From Paenibacillus_V sp046244365 (GTDB taxonomy: Bacteria > Bacillota > Bacilli > Paenibacillales > NBRC-103111), in assembly GCF_046244365.1 (NCBI RefSeq), contig NZ_CP176395.1, positions 1 through 64,000 of the forward strand: 64,000 bases of DNA. Reading direction: 5' to 3'. This document shows positions 47,244-56,004 of this stretch, piece after piece. Position numbers and translations under genes: made by a program. Under the pieces are notes generated by a model. That model saw only the letters and a list, made by a program, of their open reading frames with translations, was not told the DNA's origin and ran no database searches. Numbering within the stretch: the stretch's first letter is position 1; each line of letters opens with the position of its first letter.

Positions 47244-47272
47244 ATGACTTTACATCACGTCTGCGATATAAT
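47244..47272 (+). promoter_or_regulatory. ychF promoter
   Basis: ATGACT (47244-47249), a 17-bp spacer and TATAAT (47267-47272), 40 bp before the start. Confidence 0.6.
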
Positions 47273-47311
47273 TGAATAATGACCATTTTCAGAAACTAAG
47301 GAGTTGTCGTG

Positions 47312-48412
47312 ATGGCTTTGAAGGCAGGAATCGTCGGCTTGCCGAACGTAGGCAAATCGACGTTGTTTAACGCAATTACCCAGGCGGGCGCGGAATCTGC
47401 GAACTACCCGTTCTGTACCATCGACCCGAACGTAGGGGTTGTAGAAGTGCCGGACGAACGGCTGCAGAAGCTGGCCGAGATCGTCAACCCGAACCGGATC
47501 GTGCCTACGGCGTTCGAATTTATCGACATCGCCGGCATCGTGAAAGGCGCGAGCAAAGGGGAAGGGCTTGGCAATAAATTTTTGGCCCATATCCGCGAAG
47601 TGGATGCGATCGTGCATGTCGTCCGCTGCTTCCAGGATGAGAACATTACGCACGTGTCCGGCAAAGTCGACCCGATCAGCGATATCGAGACGATCAATCT
47701 TGAGCTCATTCTCGCCGACCTGGAGTCGGTGGAGAAGCGCATCGACCGCTCTCGTAAAAATATGAAAGGCGGCGACAAGAAATACGCTGCCGAGGTGGAG
47801 TGCCTCGAACGGATCAAAGAGGCGCTGTACAACGATCAGCCCGCGCGCAGCGTCGAGGTTAGCGAGGAAGAAGCGCTGCTTATTCGCGATCTTCATTTGC
47901 TGACGATGAAAAAAATGCTCTATGCGGCCAACGTTAGCGAAGCGGAAGTCGCGAACGCGGACGACAATCCTTACGTGCAACTGGTTCGAGAATTTGCGGC
48001 CAAGGAAGGCGCGGAAGTCGTGCCGATCAGCGCGAAGGTAGAATCGGAAATCGCGGAGCTGGAGGGCGAAGACAAGGAAATGTTCCTTGAAGAGCTCGGC
48101 CTGACGGAGTCCGGCTTGAACCGGCTCATTCGCGCAGCCTACAAGCTGCTCGGCCTGTATACGTATTTCACGGCAGGCGTGCAGGAAGTTCGCGCATGGA
48201 CGATCCGTAAAGGGTTGAAAGCGCCGCAGGCGGCAGGCGTAATCCATACGGACTTCGAACGCGGCTTTATTCGCGCGGAGGTTGTCTCTTACGACGACCT
48301 GATCGCGGCAGGCTCGATGAACGCAGCCAAAGATAAGGGCCAGCTGCGGCTGGAAGGCAAAGAATATGTCGTGAGCGACGGCGACGTTATGCATTTCCGC
48401 TTCAATGTATAG
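47312..48412 (+). CDS. ychF: Ribosome-binding ATPase YchF
   Basis: YchF is an OBG-family P-loop protein that prefers ATP. Visible are G1 (GLPNVGKST), the switch region with FIDIAGIVKGASKGEGLG, and the C-terminal TGS domain (YFTAGVQEVRAWTIRKG to DVMHFRFNV). The 366-residue length is typical. ATG 47312 has AAGGAG 8 bases upstream and is preferred over GTG 47309. In B. subtilis the orthologue yyaF lies near rpsF on the left of oriC; here it heads the prfA block. Confidence 0.96.
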   Translation: MALKAGIVGLPNVGKSTLFNAITQAGAESANYPFCTIDPNVGVVEVPDERLQKLAEIVNPNRIVPTAFEFIDIAGIVKGASKGEGLGNKFLAHIREVDAIVHVVRCFQDENITHVSGKVDPISDIETINLELILADLESVEKRIDRSRKNMKGGDKKYAAEVECLERIKEALYNDQPARSVEVSEEEALLIRDLHLLTMKKMLYAANVSEAEVANADDNPYVQLVREFAAKEGAEVVPISAKVESEIAELEGEDKEMFLEELGLTESGLNRLIRAAYKLLGLYTYFTAGVQEVRAWTIRKGLKAPQAAGVIHTDFERGFIRAEVVSYDDLIAAGSMNAAKDKGQLRLEGKEYVVSDGDVMHFRFNV

Positions 48413-48478
48413 CGGACCGTCGTACCCGTAAACCGATATACCAAACGAAAGTTTTGAAAAAGCAAGGGGTGAACGAAC

Positions 48479-49549
48479 ATGTTGGACCGGCTTCAATCAT
48501 TGGCCGACCGTTATGATAAATTAAGCGAGCTGCTATGCGATCCGGACGTGGCGAACGATCCGAAGAAGCTGCGCGAATATTCCAAAGAGCAGTCCGATCT
48601 GCAAGAAGCGTATAACGCTTATATGGAATATAAGTCTGTCATGGAGCAGCTCGAGCAGGCGAAAGCGATGCAGAACGAGAAGCTTGACGACGAAATGCGC
48701 GAGATGGTCAAGATGGAAATCGACGAGCTCGTGGAAAGCAAAAACCGTCTGGAAGAGCAGCTCAAGATCTTGATGCTGCCGAAGGACCCGAACGACGACA
48801 AGAACGTGATCGTCGAGATTCGCGGAGCCGCAGGAGGCGACGAGGCGGCGTTGTTCGCTGCCGATCTGTACCGGATGTATACGCGCTATGCCGACTCCCA
48901 GGGCTGGAGAGTGGAGGTGCTGGATACGAACCTGAACGATCTGGGCGGGTTCAAAGAGGTCATCTTCATGATTACCGGCAAGGGCGCATACAGCAAAATG
49001 AAATACGAAAGCGGCGCGCACCGGGTACAGCGGATTCCGGTTACGGAATCCGGCGGACGTATTCATACGTCCACATCGACGGTCGGCGTTATGCCGGAGG
49101 TCGAGGATTTCGACATCGAAATCAAGGAGAGCGACATTCGCGTCGATACGTTCTGTTCGAGCGGAGCGGGCGGCCAGTCCGTCAACACGACGAAATCTGC
49201 CGTGCGGGTAACCCACGTGCCGACGGGCATCGTGGCGACTTGTCAGGACGGCAAATCGCAGAACTCCAACAAAGAGAAGGCCCTGCAGGTGCTGCGGGCG
49301 CGGATTAACGACAAGTTCCTGCAGGAAGAGCAAGCCAAGTATGCCGACGAGCGCAAAAGCAAAGTCGGTACCGGCGACCGCAGCGAACGGATCCGTACGT
49401 ACAACTTCCCGCAAAGCCGTGTGACGGATCATCGGATCGGCTTGACGCTGCACCGGTTGGAGACTGTTTTGAACGGCGACTTGGAAGAAATCGTTTCGGC
49501 ATTGACGGTAGCCTCCCAGGCGGACCAGCTGGACGAAAAAGGAGAATAA
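48479..49549 (+). CDS. prfA: Peptide chain release factor 1
   Basis: RF1 reads UAA and UAG stop codons and triggers peptide release. The catalytic GGQ loop (SSGAGGQSVNTTKSAVRV) is near residue 230, and the codon-recognition region and N-terminal helical domain are intact at 356 residues. The ATG follows AAGGGGTG. prmC, which methylates the GGQ glutamine, starts 6 bp downstream. Confidence 0.97.
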   Translation: MLDRLQSLADRYDKLSELLCDPDVANDPKKLREYSKEQSDLQEAYNAYMEYKSVMEQLEQAKAMQNEKLDDEMREMVKMEIDELVESKNRLEEQLKILMLPKDPNDDKNVIVEIRGAAGGDEAALFAADLYRMYTRYADSQGWRVEVLDTNLNDLGGFKEVIFMITGKGAYSKMKYESGAHRVQRIPVTESGGRIHTSTSTVGVMPEVEDFDIEIKESDIRVDTFCSSGAGGQSVNTTKSAVRVTHVPTGIVATCQDGKSQNSNKEKALQVLRARINDKFLQEEQAKYADERKSKVGTGDRSERIRTYNFPQSRVTDHRIGLTLHRLETVLNGDLEEIVSALTVASQADQLDEKGE

Positions 49550-49555
49550 CACGTC

Positions 49556-50431
49556 ATGCCTATGCATGCGGATTCCATACGTGAAGCCTATCTTAAGGCT
49601 TCTTCTTTTTTACGCGACAAGGGTGTGGCTGACAGCGCGGCAAATGCGGAGCTGCTGCTGCAGCATGCGCTCGGCTTGGACCGTACGTCGCTGCTGCTGC
49701 GCTGGTCCGAGCCTTTCCCGGCGGAGCGGGAGGCCGTTTGGTGTGAGCTGCTGGACCGCAAAGCTGCCGGCGAGCCGGCGCAGTATATTATCGGCGAGCA
49801 GGAGTTTTACGGGCTGCCTTTCACGGTAAACCGCAACGTGCTCATTCCGCGCCCCGAAACGGAGCTGCTCGTCGAGCGGATGATCGCGGAAGGCAGAAGG
49901 CTTTGGCCGGACGGGAGCCCGCTGCTTGCCGACGTCGGAACGGGAAGCGGGGCGATTCCGGTCGCAATAGCGGTGAATTGCCCGTCATGGCGGGTCATGA
50001 GCTCTGACATTTCGTCCGGCGCGCTGGAGACGGCTAGAGGCAACGCAGTGCGCAACGGAGTAAGCGATCGGGTGGAATTGATGCAAGGCGATCTGCTGGC
50101 GCCTTATATCGAGCGGGGTCTCGCCATCGATCTTCTGGTGTCCAATCCCCCGTACATCTCGACGGGAGATATGGCAGGCTTACAGCCGGAGGTAAAGGAT
50201 TACGAGCCTCACAGCGCTTTGGACGGGGGTGTCGAGGGACTCGATTTATACCGGAGAATGGTTGCGCAGTTAGCGGAGCTGAAGGCGATCCCGCGGGTAG
50301 TCGGGTTTGAAGTCGGGCAAGGCCAAGCCCGCGAAGTAGCGCGTATGCTGAGCGGCGCGGCCGACTGGACGAAGATCGACCTTATAGCCGATCTCGCGGG
50401 AATTGAGCGTCATGTCGTGGCCATAAGGTAG
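49556..50431 (+). CDS. prmC: Release factor glutamine methyltransferase
   Basis: PrmC methylates the glutamine of the GGQ motif of release factors. The 291-residue protein has an N-terminal helical domain, the SAM-binding loop (LADVGTGSGAIPVAIA, near 122) and the NPPY motif (LLVSNPPYIS, near 197). It is coupled to prfA, as in most Firmicutes. A strong hairpin terminator follows, shared with the convergent gene. Confidence 0.96.
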   Translation: MPMHADSIREAYLKASSFLRDKGVADSAANAELLLQHALGLDRTSLLLRWSEPFPAEREAVWCELLDRKAAGEPAQYIIGEQEFYGLPFTVNRNVLIPRPETELLVERMIAEGRRLWPDGSPLLADVGTGSGAIPVAIAVNCPSWRVMSSDISSGALETARGNAVRNGVSDRVELMQGDLLAPYIERGLAIDLLVSNPPYISTGDMAGLQPEVKDYEPHSALDGGVEGLDLYRRMVAQLAELKAIPRVVGFEVGQGQAREVARMLSGAADWTKIDLIADLAGIERHVVAIR

Positions 50432-50441
50432 ACATGCAAAA

Positions 50442-50490
50442 GCGGATAGACGATAAAGCGTAAGGAGCTTTGTCGTCTATCCGCTTTTTT
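50442..50490. terminator. Strong terminator between convergent genes
   Basis: GCGGATAGACGA (50442-50453) pairs with TCGTCTATCCGC (50473-50484), with AAAG/CTTT inside and T-tracts on both strands. The minus-strand gene stops inside it. Confidence 0.92.
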
Positions 50491-52477
50491 CATGTTGCGG
50501 GTTTATGTGGACTCTCGTCATGTACGGATACAGCAGCACCAGCCCGGCTATATAGAGGGCGAAGGCGACAAGCGGCGGCAGCAAGTGGAGCAGATCCGTA
50601 TAGCCGATCGCAAGATGGACGCCGAAGGCTGCAACAAAGCCCGGAAGCCCGCCGATCAGCAGCGTCCACCACAGCCATCGTTCTCCCTGGTTAATGCCCC
50701 ATAAGGCCGAAGCCAGAATGGCGATCGCATCCGCAAACAGCGCGCCGCCGAACCCGGCCCGGTCATGGGCAATGAGCGGAATGAGCCGTTCGTTAAGCTG
50801 GGACAGCATTTCCGGGGTGGTGCATAAGAAAACCAGGTCCGTCGGGACGAATACGCCGTTCATGCCGATCCAGGCAATGACGGCGCCTCCGGCCGCAAAC
50901 GCAAATCCGAGCGAGACGAGCATCAGCTGTCCCCACTGGGCTCGTTTCCAGCTGCGGTCGTTATATCGGTTAGGCGGCTTCCGCGACGGTTGGTCGGCGC
51001 GACTCCGCATCGATAACAGAAACATCGGAAACAGGATGATGGCGACAAGCGCATGCAGCGGATCGAAATAGCCGTAGCCCAGAAACAGAAAAAAGCTGGA
51101 GAAGCCGACGGCTCCTGACGTAAGCAGCGCGGTCTTGGCCCAATGCTGCCGTCTGCGCAGGCCGAATAACGCGAATAGACCGTAAAGGATACCGATCGAC
51201 ATCATCGTCCCAGCCAGCGTCAGACGATCGTGAGACATGAAGGGAAGCAGACGGCTGTTCAACTGTTCGAGCATCGTCCGGTTCATATTCAAATAGGACA
51301 CGTCGTAAGGAAGCACCACGGAGGTGGCGGCAATCCACCATGCCAATAAGCCGCCGACAAGCATGCCCAAGCCAAGCAGGCACATCCAGCCCCAATCCCG
51401 CCAAAAGGAAGGCGCGGCCGGAGCGGGCGTTGAACGGACGCGCTCGTAAACCGCCGCTTCGTTGATCCGTTTGGCCAGTCCCGGTCCGCTGTAGACGAAG
51501 CCGCTGTGCAGGTGGACCGAATCTGCACCGGCCTGCATCAGGTCGATGGCGTCCTGCGGCTCGTGAATGCCCGCCGAGGCGAGAATCGGGAGTTTGCTGC
51601 CGCTTATTTCGCGTATGCGGCGCAGCAGCTCCAGACACGGCTGCTTGCCGCTGCGTCCGACTGTATCGCCGGATTCGGTGCGGATAAAATCGCCGATCGA
51701 CACCCCGTCATAACCATTGTCCTTGACGGCAAGCAGCAGCGTCTCCAAAAGCGGCGGCGGGCAGTCAAGCGGAATATAGAGCATAACGGGGAGCGACGGG
51801 GCCAAGGAATGGAGCGTTTCTCCGATTTGCGCGATGCAGCCGGCGGTTTGCTCGGACGTCCAGCTCCGCTCGACCGTGGCGTCGAGAATAAAGCCGTCGG
51901 CATAAGGAGCTAGCGTCTCCAGCAGAAAGCGCTGTTCGGCGAATGCAAGTTCCGGCGACAGACCGGGCGTATGGGCGACGCGAAATAAATAAGGCGGCTT
52001 TTTGCCCGGTTTATGGTTGTGGCCGGCGTTATGTGAAGGGTCATGCCTGTTTGCGTATGCGCGCTCTTTAACTAATCGGAGAGCAATGGCATCAACCCCG
52101 TCGTTGACATAGGCATTCGGATAAAGGAGCTCTTCCCGGGCGTCATCGCGGATAATCGGTCTGTCGTCCGTTATTGGCTTGGCGGTGACCGGTCCGATTT
52201 CCACATAGCCGATCCCGAACTGGGAGAGCGCTTTGCGGCCGGTTCCGTGCACGTCCAGCCCTCCGCTTAAACCGACGGGGCTCCGCAGAGGAATGCCCGC
52301 TATTTCGGTGCCCAGGATGGACGGCAGCTCGGCATGTCCAAGCGTCCGGATGACGAGCGCTCCGCCGGGAAACCGGCTTAAGGCGCCCATGGCGCCGAGT
52401 GTCAGATCCCGGGCCGTTCGGGCAGGAAGCCGGAACAGCAGCGGGCGGAACAGCGTTTGATACGACCAATCCGGCAT
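50477..52477 (-). CDS. DHODH-like barrel fused to a duplicated membrane module
   Basis: Residues 1-345 follow the class 2 dihydroorotate dehydrogenase fold: SPVGLSGGLDVHGTG corresponds to NPVGLAAGxDKxG, FGIGYVEIGPVT to FGFGxxExGTVT, and PILASAGIHEPQDAIDLMQAG to the FMN phosphate-binding end, followed by FVYSGPGLAKRI. Several catalytic blocks are changed: the Lys of DKxG, the NRxGFNN loop and the NxSSPNT loop with the catalytic Ser are not found at the expected places. Residues 361-492 and 514-653 are two copies of a four-helix membrane module, each with P(Y/T)D(V/L)xxL and QLNxRLxPxxxHDR. It may be a non-catalytic flavin-binding or sensor protein. It is probably annotated as PyrD by similarity, but activity is doubtful. 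Confidence 0.8.
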   Translation of the reverse strand: MPDWSYQTLFRPLLFRLPARTARDLTLGAMGALSRFPGGALVIRTLGHAELPSILGTEIAGIPLRSPVGLSGGLDVHGTGRKALSQFGIGYVEIGPVTAKPITDDRPIIRDDAREELLYPNAYVNDGVDAIALRLVKERAYANRHDPSHNAGHNHKPGKKPPYLFRVAHTPGLSPELAFAEQRFLLETLAPYADGFILDATVERSWTSEQTAGCIAQIGETLHSLAPSLPVMLYIPLDCPPPLLETLLLAVKDNGYDGVSIGDFIRTESGDTVGRSGKQPCLELLRRIREISGSKLPILASAGIHEPQDAIDLMQAGADSVHLHSGFVYSGPGLAKRINEAAVYERVRSTPAPAAPSFWRDWGWMCLLGLGMLVGGLLAWWIAATSVVLPYDVSYLNMNRTMLEQLNSRLLPFMSHDRLTLAGTMMSIGILYGLFALFGLRRRQHWAKTALLTSGAVGFSSFFLFLGYGYFDPLHALVAIILFPMFLLSMRSRADQPSRKPPNRYNDRSWKRAQWGQLMLVSLGFAFAAGGAVIAWIGMNGVFVPTDLVFLCTTPEMLSQLNERLIPLIAHDRAGFGGALFADAIAILASALWGINQGERWLWWTLLIGGLPGFVAAFGVHLAIGYTDLLHLLPPLVAFALYIAGLVLLYPYMTRVHINPQHEKSG

Positions 52478-52725
52478 GCCGGCAGCCTCCTTTTTCGGAA
52501 AGGGTTTATGAAGGAGCCAAGAGATTGCGAAAGGGTAGCCCCTTGATCATAACAAGGGCGTCCGAACTTGTAAATTTCCAGTTGCGTCAGGCCAGGTCTC
52601 TGTCCTCTTGTCTACCGAAATGATATACAATAAGAATGCTAGACTCCTAGAGTTCCGGATGATTTGGCGAACTAGAGAATGGAGTGTGGCGGCGGATCGT
52701 ATCCGAATAAGAGGAGGGGATTGCT

Positions 52726-53109
52726 TTGACGCAATCGGAAATCGGCATGAAGCCGGCAACGCCCATCTTGCGTATTTTCGACGAGGCGAAGGCAAAAGCG
52801 TTTTATATCGGATTTTTGGAGTTTCAGCTCGATTGGGAGCACCGGTTTGAAGAAGGATTTCCGTTATATATGCAGGTTTCGCGGGGTTCCTGTCTCCTCC
52901 ATCTTTCCGAACATCACGGCGACTGCACGCCGGGCTCGGCGGTCCGGATCGAAGCGAGCCCCATCGAGCCGTTCCACGCCGGTTTGCTTGCCAAAGCTTA
53001 TAAATATGCGCGCCCGGGCCTCGAAAGTACTCCTTGGGGCACAAGGGAGGTCTGTGTGACCGACCCGTTCGGCAACCGGATCGTCTTTTACGAGGATAAC
53101 CAGCGTTAA
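52726..53109 (+). CDS. Glyoxalase superfamily protein
   Basis: The 127-residue protein has the compact vicinal-oxygen-chelate fold: TPILRIFDEAKAKAFYIGFLEF at the start, then LHLSEHHGD, and VCVTDPFGNRIVFYE at the end. This resembles the small glyoxalase/bleomycin-resistance-like family; His in LHLSEHH and Glu in FYE are likely metal ligands. TTG 52726 follows GAGGAGGGG. The substrate is not predictable. It is a lone gene between the DHODH-like gene and spoIIR. Confidence 0.8.
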   Translation: MTQSEIGMKPATPILRIFDEAKAKAFYIGFLEFQLDWEHRFEEGFPLYMQVSRGSCLLHLSEHHGDCTPGSAVRIEASPIEPFHAGLLAKAYKYARPGLESTPWGTREVCVTDPFGNRIVFYEDNQR

Positions 53110-53129
53110 AAAAATTGCTAGATTGCTAG

Positions 53130-53159
53130 GTTTAAAGCAAGCCCCTCCTGACCATACTT
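53130..53159 (+). promoter_or_regulatory. Candidate sigma-F promoter of spoIIR
   Basis: GTTTA (53130-53134), a 15-bp spacer and GACCATACTT (53150-53159) fit the forespore sigma-F/G consensus well, 31 bp before spoIIR, a sigma-F gene in B. subtilis. Confidence 0.65.
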
Positions 53160-53189
53160 GGACTATGGAACGGGAAGGGGTTGTGCGCA

Positions 53190-54008
53190 ATGGTAAAACG
53201 GGTTTCGTTACGGCAATATGCGTACGTCATATTCGCGATGCTGGTAATGATCGCATGCTGGGAAACGAATAAATCGAATGCGGCGGTTGTCGGCTCGGAC
53301 ATTCCGTCGGAAGCGATCCGTCTTCGCATATTGGCCAACTCCGACGCCGTTCAGGATCAAGCGATCAAACGCGTCATCCGCGACGCGATCATCGCCGAAA
53401 TGGACAAATGGGTGAGCGAGCCGCAAGGCATCGACGAGGCCCGGCAGATCGTGCGTGATCATTTGCCGGAGCTTGGCGCCCTGGTAGGCAAGCAGCTGGA
53501 GGAGCACGGTTACGCGTACGGATACAGCGTAGAGCTCGGCATCGTACCGTTTCCGACGAAAATGTACGGCAACCGCATCTATCCCGCAGGGGAGTATGAA
53601 GCGCTGCGGGTGACGCTCGGCAAAGGCGAAGGACAAAACTGGTGGTGCGTGCTGTTCCCGCCCTTGTGCTTCGTGGATGCGGCGTCGGGTGAAGCGGTAG
53701 CCAAAGACAAGGACACAGCAGATGTCCGTCAAACGGCAAATACGGCGAAGCCCGTGCAAACGTCGGTAAAAGCACCGAAAGAAGACAACAAGCGCAGCGG
53801 CAGTGCAGAGTCCTTATCGAAGCAGAACGCGAAGGATAAGGAAACGAAGCTGGAAACGTCCGCCAAAGGCACGAAAGTGGTAGTTTCCGCTTCGGGCACG
53901 CAAAAAACGGTGGAAGCGGATCAGCTTGGCGAACGTCCGGCTATGAAATTTTTCATCTGGGAAAAAATCAAGTCGATTTTCTCCGCCATTAAAGGCTGGT
54001 TCTCCTGA
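53190..54008 (+). CDS. spoIIR: Stage II sporulation protein R
   Basis: SpoIIR is made in the forespore under sigma-F, is secreted into the intermembrane space and triggers SpoIIGA to process pro-sigma-E in the mother cell. The 272-residue protein has an N-terminal signal anchor (YAYVIFAMLVMIACW), the family core (IPSEAIRLRILANSDAVQDQ, YEALRVTLGKGEGQNWWCVL, FPPLCFVD) and a lysine/serine-rich tail ending in FIWEKIKSIFSAIKGWF. ATG 53190 has AAGGGG 9 bases upstream; the in-frame TTG at 53181 is too close to it. Confidence 0.94.
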   Translation: MVKRVSLRQYAYVIFAMLVMIACWETNKSNAAVVGSDIPSEAIRLRILANSDAVQDQAIKRVIRDAIIAEMDKWVSEPQGIDEARQIVRDHLPELGALVGKQLEEHGYAYGYSVELGIVPFPTKMYGNRIYPAGEYEALRVTLGKGEGQNWWCVLFPPLCFVDAASGEAVAKDKDTADVRQTANTAKPVQTSVKAPKEDNKRSGSAESLSKQNAKDKETKLETSAKGTKVVVSASGTQKTVEADQLGERPAMKFFIWEKIKSIFSAIKGWFS

Positions 54009-54070
54009 TTTCGTGACAGCGTCCGACTAGCGAGGTATAATGACAACAAAAAACGCAGAGGATTCTATTG

Positions 54071-55222
54071 ATGAAAACGAAAAATTGGGCAGTCGGCAAG
54101 GAACTCCTACCGGACCGGCTGTCTATCATACAAGAAGCGGCCGAATTTCTCCGCGCGGGGAAATTGGTCGCTTTTCCAACGGAAACGGTATACGGGCTCG
54201 GCGCGGATGCGCGAAGCACCGAAGCGGTGGAAGGCATTTTCCGGGCAAAAGGGCGGCCTTCCGACAACCCGCTGATCGTCCATATCGCGGATAAGTCTCA
54301 GCTGCACGATCTGGTCGATCGCGTGGATGAGACTTCTTGCCGTCTCATGGACGCTTGCTGGCCGGGACCGCTTACGCTCGTGCTGCCGGTCAAACCCGGC
54401 GCTGTGTCGCCACGCGTGACGGCGGGCCTCGCGACCGTCGCCGTGCGCATGCCCGAGCATCCGCTCGCGCTCGCGCTGCTGCGCGCCGCCGGCTGCCCGG
54501 TCGCTGCGCCTAGCGCGAACCGCTCCGGCCGGCCGAGCCCGACCGAGGCGCAGCACGTGCGCGACGACCTGGACGGCCTGATCGACGGAATCGTCGACGG
54601 CGGGCCGACCGGGGTCGGCGTCGAGTCGACCGTCGTCGAGGTCGATGCGGACGGACGCGTGCACGTGCTGCGCCCGGGGGGCGTCAGCGCGGAGCGGTTA
54701 GCGCAGCTCGTGCCGGAGGCGCAGATCGTTGCGGCGGCGCACGATGACGGCGCAGACGGCTACGGCGCGGTGGCCGCCGGCGGTGCTGCGGGCCCGGACG
54801 CGCCGGCGGGCGGCAGAGACGGCGGCGCGCAGCCGCTGACGGCCACGGCGCCGAAGTCGCCCGGCATGAAGTACGCGCATTACGCGCCGCGAGGCCGGCT
54901 TACGCTCGTCCGCGGGGACTCCGCCGAGCGGGTGGCGGCTTATATCCGGCAGGAGCTTGACGCGGCGCGGTCGCGCGGCGAAGTAACCGGCGTCCTGACG
55001 GTTGCGGAGCGCGCTTCGTTGTATACGGCCGATCTCGTCGTGCCTTGCGGAAGTCTTGCAGAGCCGGAGTCGGTTGCACGCGGCCTGTATGCGGCGCTGC
55101 GCCGGTTTGACGACGCCGGAGCGACGTTCATTTTGGCGGAAACGCCGGAGGAGCGGGGCATCGGCGCGGCCGTCTTGAACCGCTTGCGCAAAGCGGCTGC
55201 GGATCGCGTTGTGGAGGTATAG
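54071..55222 (+). CDS. ywlC: Threonylcarbamoyl-AMP synthase (Sua5/YwlC type)
   Basis: This enzyme makes threonylcarbamoyl-AMP for the tRNA t6A37 modification. The TsaC domain (about 18-210) has KLVAFPTETVYGLGADA, KGRPSDNPL, CWPGPLTLVL and APSANRSGRPSPT. The Sua5 domain follows the linker SPGMKYAHYAPRG (about 262-275). Between them lies a Gly/Ala/Asp-rich insert of about 35 residues encoded by very GC-rich DNA (54720-54840). Start ATG 54071 follows AGAGGA; the adjacent TTG 54068 is possible. Length is 383 residues, longer than B. subtilis YwlC (about 346). Confidence 0.93.
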   Translation: MKTKNWAVGKELLPDRLSIIQEAAEFLRAGKLVAFPTETVYGLGADARSTEAVEGIFRAKGRPSDNPLIVHIADKSQLHDLVDRVDETSCRLMDACWPGPLTLVLPVKPGAVSPRVTAGLATVAVRMPEHPLALALLRAAGCPVAAPSANRSGRPSPTEAQHVRDDLDGLIDGIVDGGPTGVGVESTVVEVDADGRVHVLRPGGVSAERLAQLVPEAQIVAAAHDDGADGYGAVAAGGAAGPDAPAGGRDGGAQPLTATAPKSPGMKYAHYAPRGRLTLVRGDSAERVAAYIRQELDAARSRGEVTGVLTVAERASLYTADLVVPCGSLAEPESVARGLYAALRRFDDAGATFILAETPEERGIGAAVLNRLRKAAADRVVEV

Positions 55223-55373
55223 CAATAGAAGGAAGCCGCGTTAGCCGCTTATTTTCATAGCCGGACTTATAGGACTTGTCCTGCCATTTGGATTCCGAAA
55301 CGTTCCGTACAAGCATCTTTCCCAAGTTGTCCGCATATGTTGAACAAGGACAGGCGGATCGGAGGGACGGGAT

Positions 55374-55934
55374 ATGGATACGGCGGCGGCGATGTGGGGA
55401 CAGCTTGCCACGCTGCTGGTGATGGCGTTTGCGCTAGGCTTGGACGCATTTTCGCTCGGCATCGGAATCGGCATGAAAGGAATCCGGTTCATTCACATTT
55501 TGAAAATCGGCTTGATCACCGCTTTGTTCCATGTGCTGATGCCGTTGTTCGGAATGTTTACCGGCTACTATGTAGGGACGCTGCTCGGCAATGTGGCAAC
55601 CGCTGCGGGCGGGGGTCTTTTAATTCTCCTTGGAGGGCATATGCTGTATAGTGCGCTGAAGGGAGAGGACGCTCCGTCGTTCGATCACGGCACGCTGTGG
55701 GGCATCGTGCTTCTGGCGCTGACGGTCAGCGTCGATTCGTTCTCGGTCGGCGTTTCGTTCGGGATGTTCGCCTCGGACTTCTTGCTTACCGTACTGTTGT
55801 TCGGCACCTTCGGCGGCATCATGTCGATCCTCGGGCTGTGGCTGGGGCGAAGTGCGGGCCTTTGGGTCGGCGAGTACGGAGAAGCGTTCGGCGGCATCAT
55901 CTTGCTCGTTTTCGGCATCAAATTTTTGCTGTAG
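55374..55934 (+). CDS. mntP: Manganese efflux pump MntP
   Basis: The 186-residue protein has six hydrophobic segments and the paired half-repeat motifs LGLDAFSLGIGIGM (near 22) and VSVDSFSVGVSFGM (near 117), whose aspartates coordinate Mn2+. The order ywlC-mntP-ywlE is the Bacillus ywlC-ywlD-ywlE order. The upstream 150 bp show no yybP-ykoY manganese riboswitch. Confidence 0.93.
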   Translation: MDTAAAMWGQLATLLVMAFALGLDAFSLGIGIGMKGIRFIHILKIGLITALFHVLMPLFGMFTGYYVGTLLGNVATAAGGGLLILLGGHMLYSALKGEDAPSFDHGTLWGIVLLALTVSVDSFSVGVSFGMFASDFLLTVLLFGTFGGIMSILGLWLGRSAGLWVGEYGEAFGGIILLVFGIKFLL

Positions 55935-56004
55935 CGCGCTTTTTGCTACAATGGAAGCATACCACTACCTATAACTCGCTCGCGAGAGAAGGGGGCGAAA
56001 CGAT

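Noticed and set aside
55223..55373. yybP-ykoY manganese riboswitch before mntP
   Set aside because: The conserved internal-loop sequences of that family are not present.
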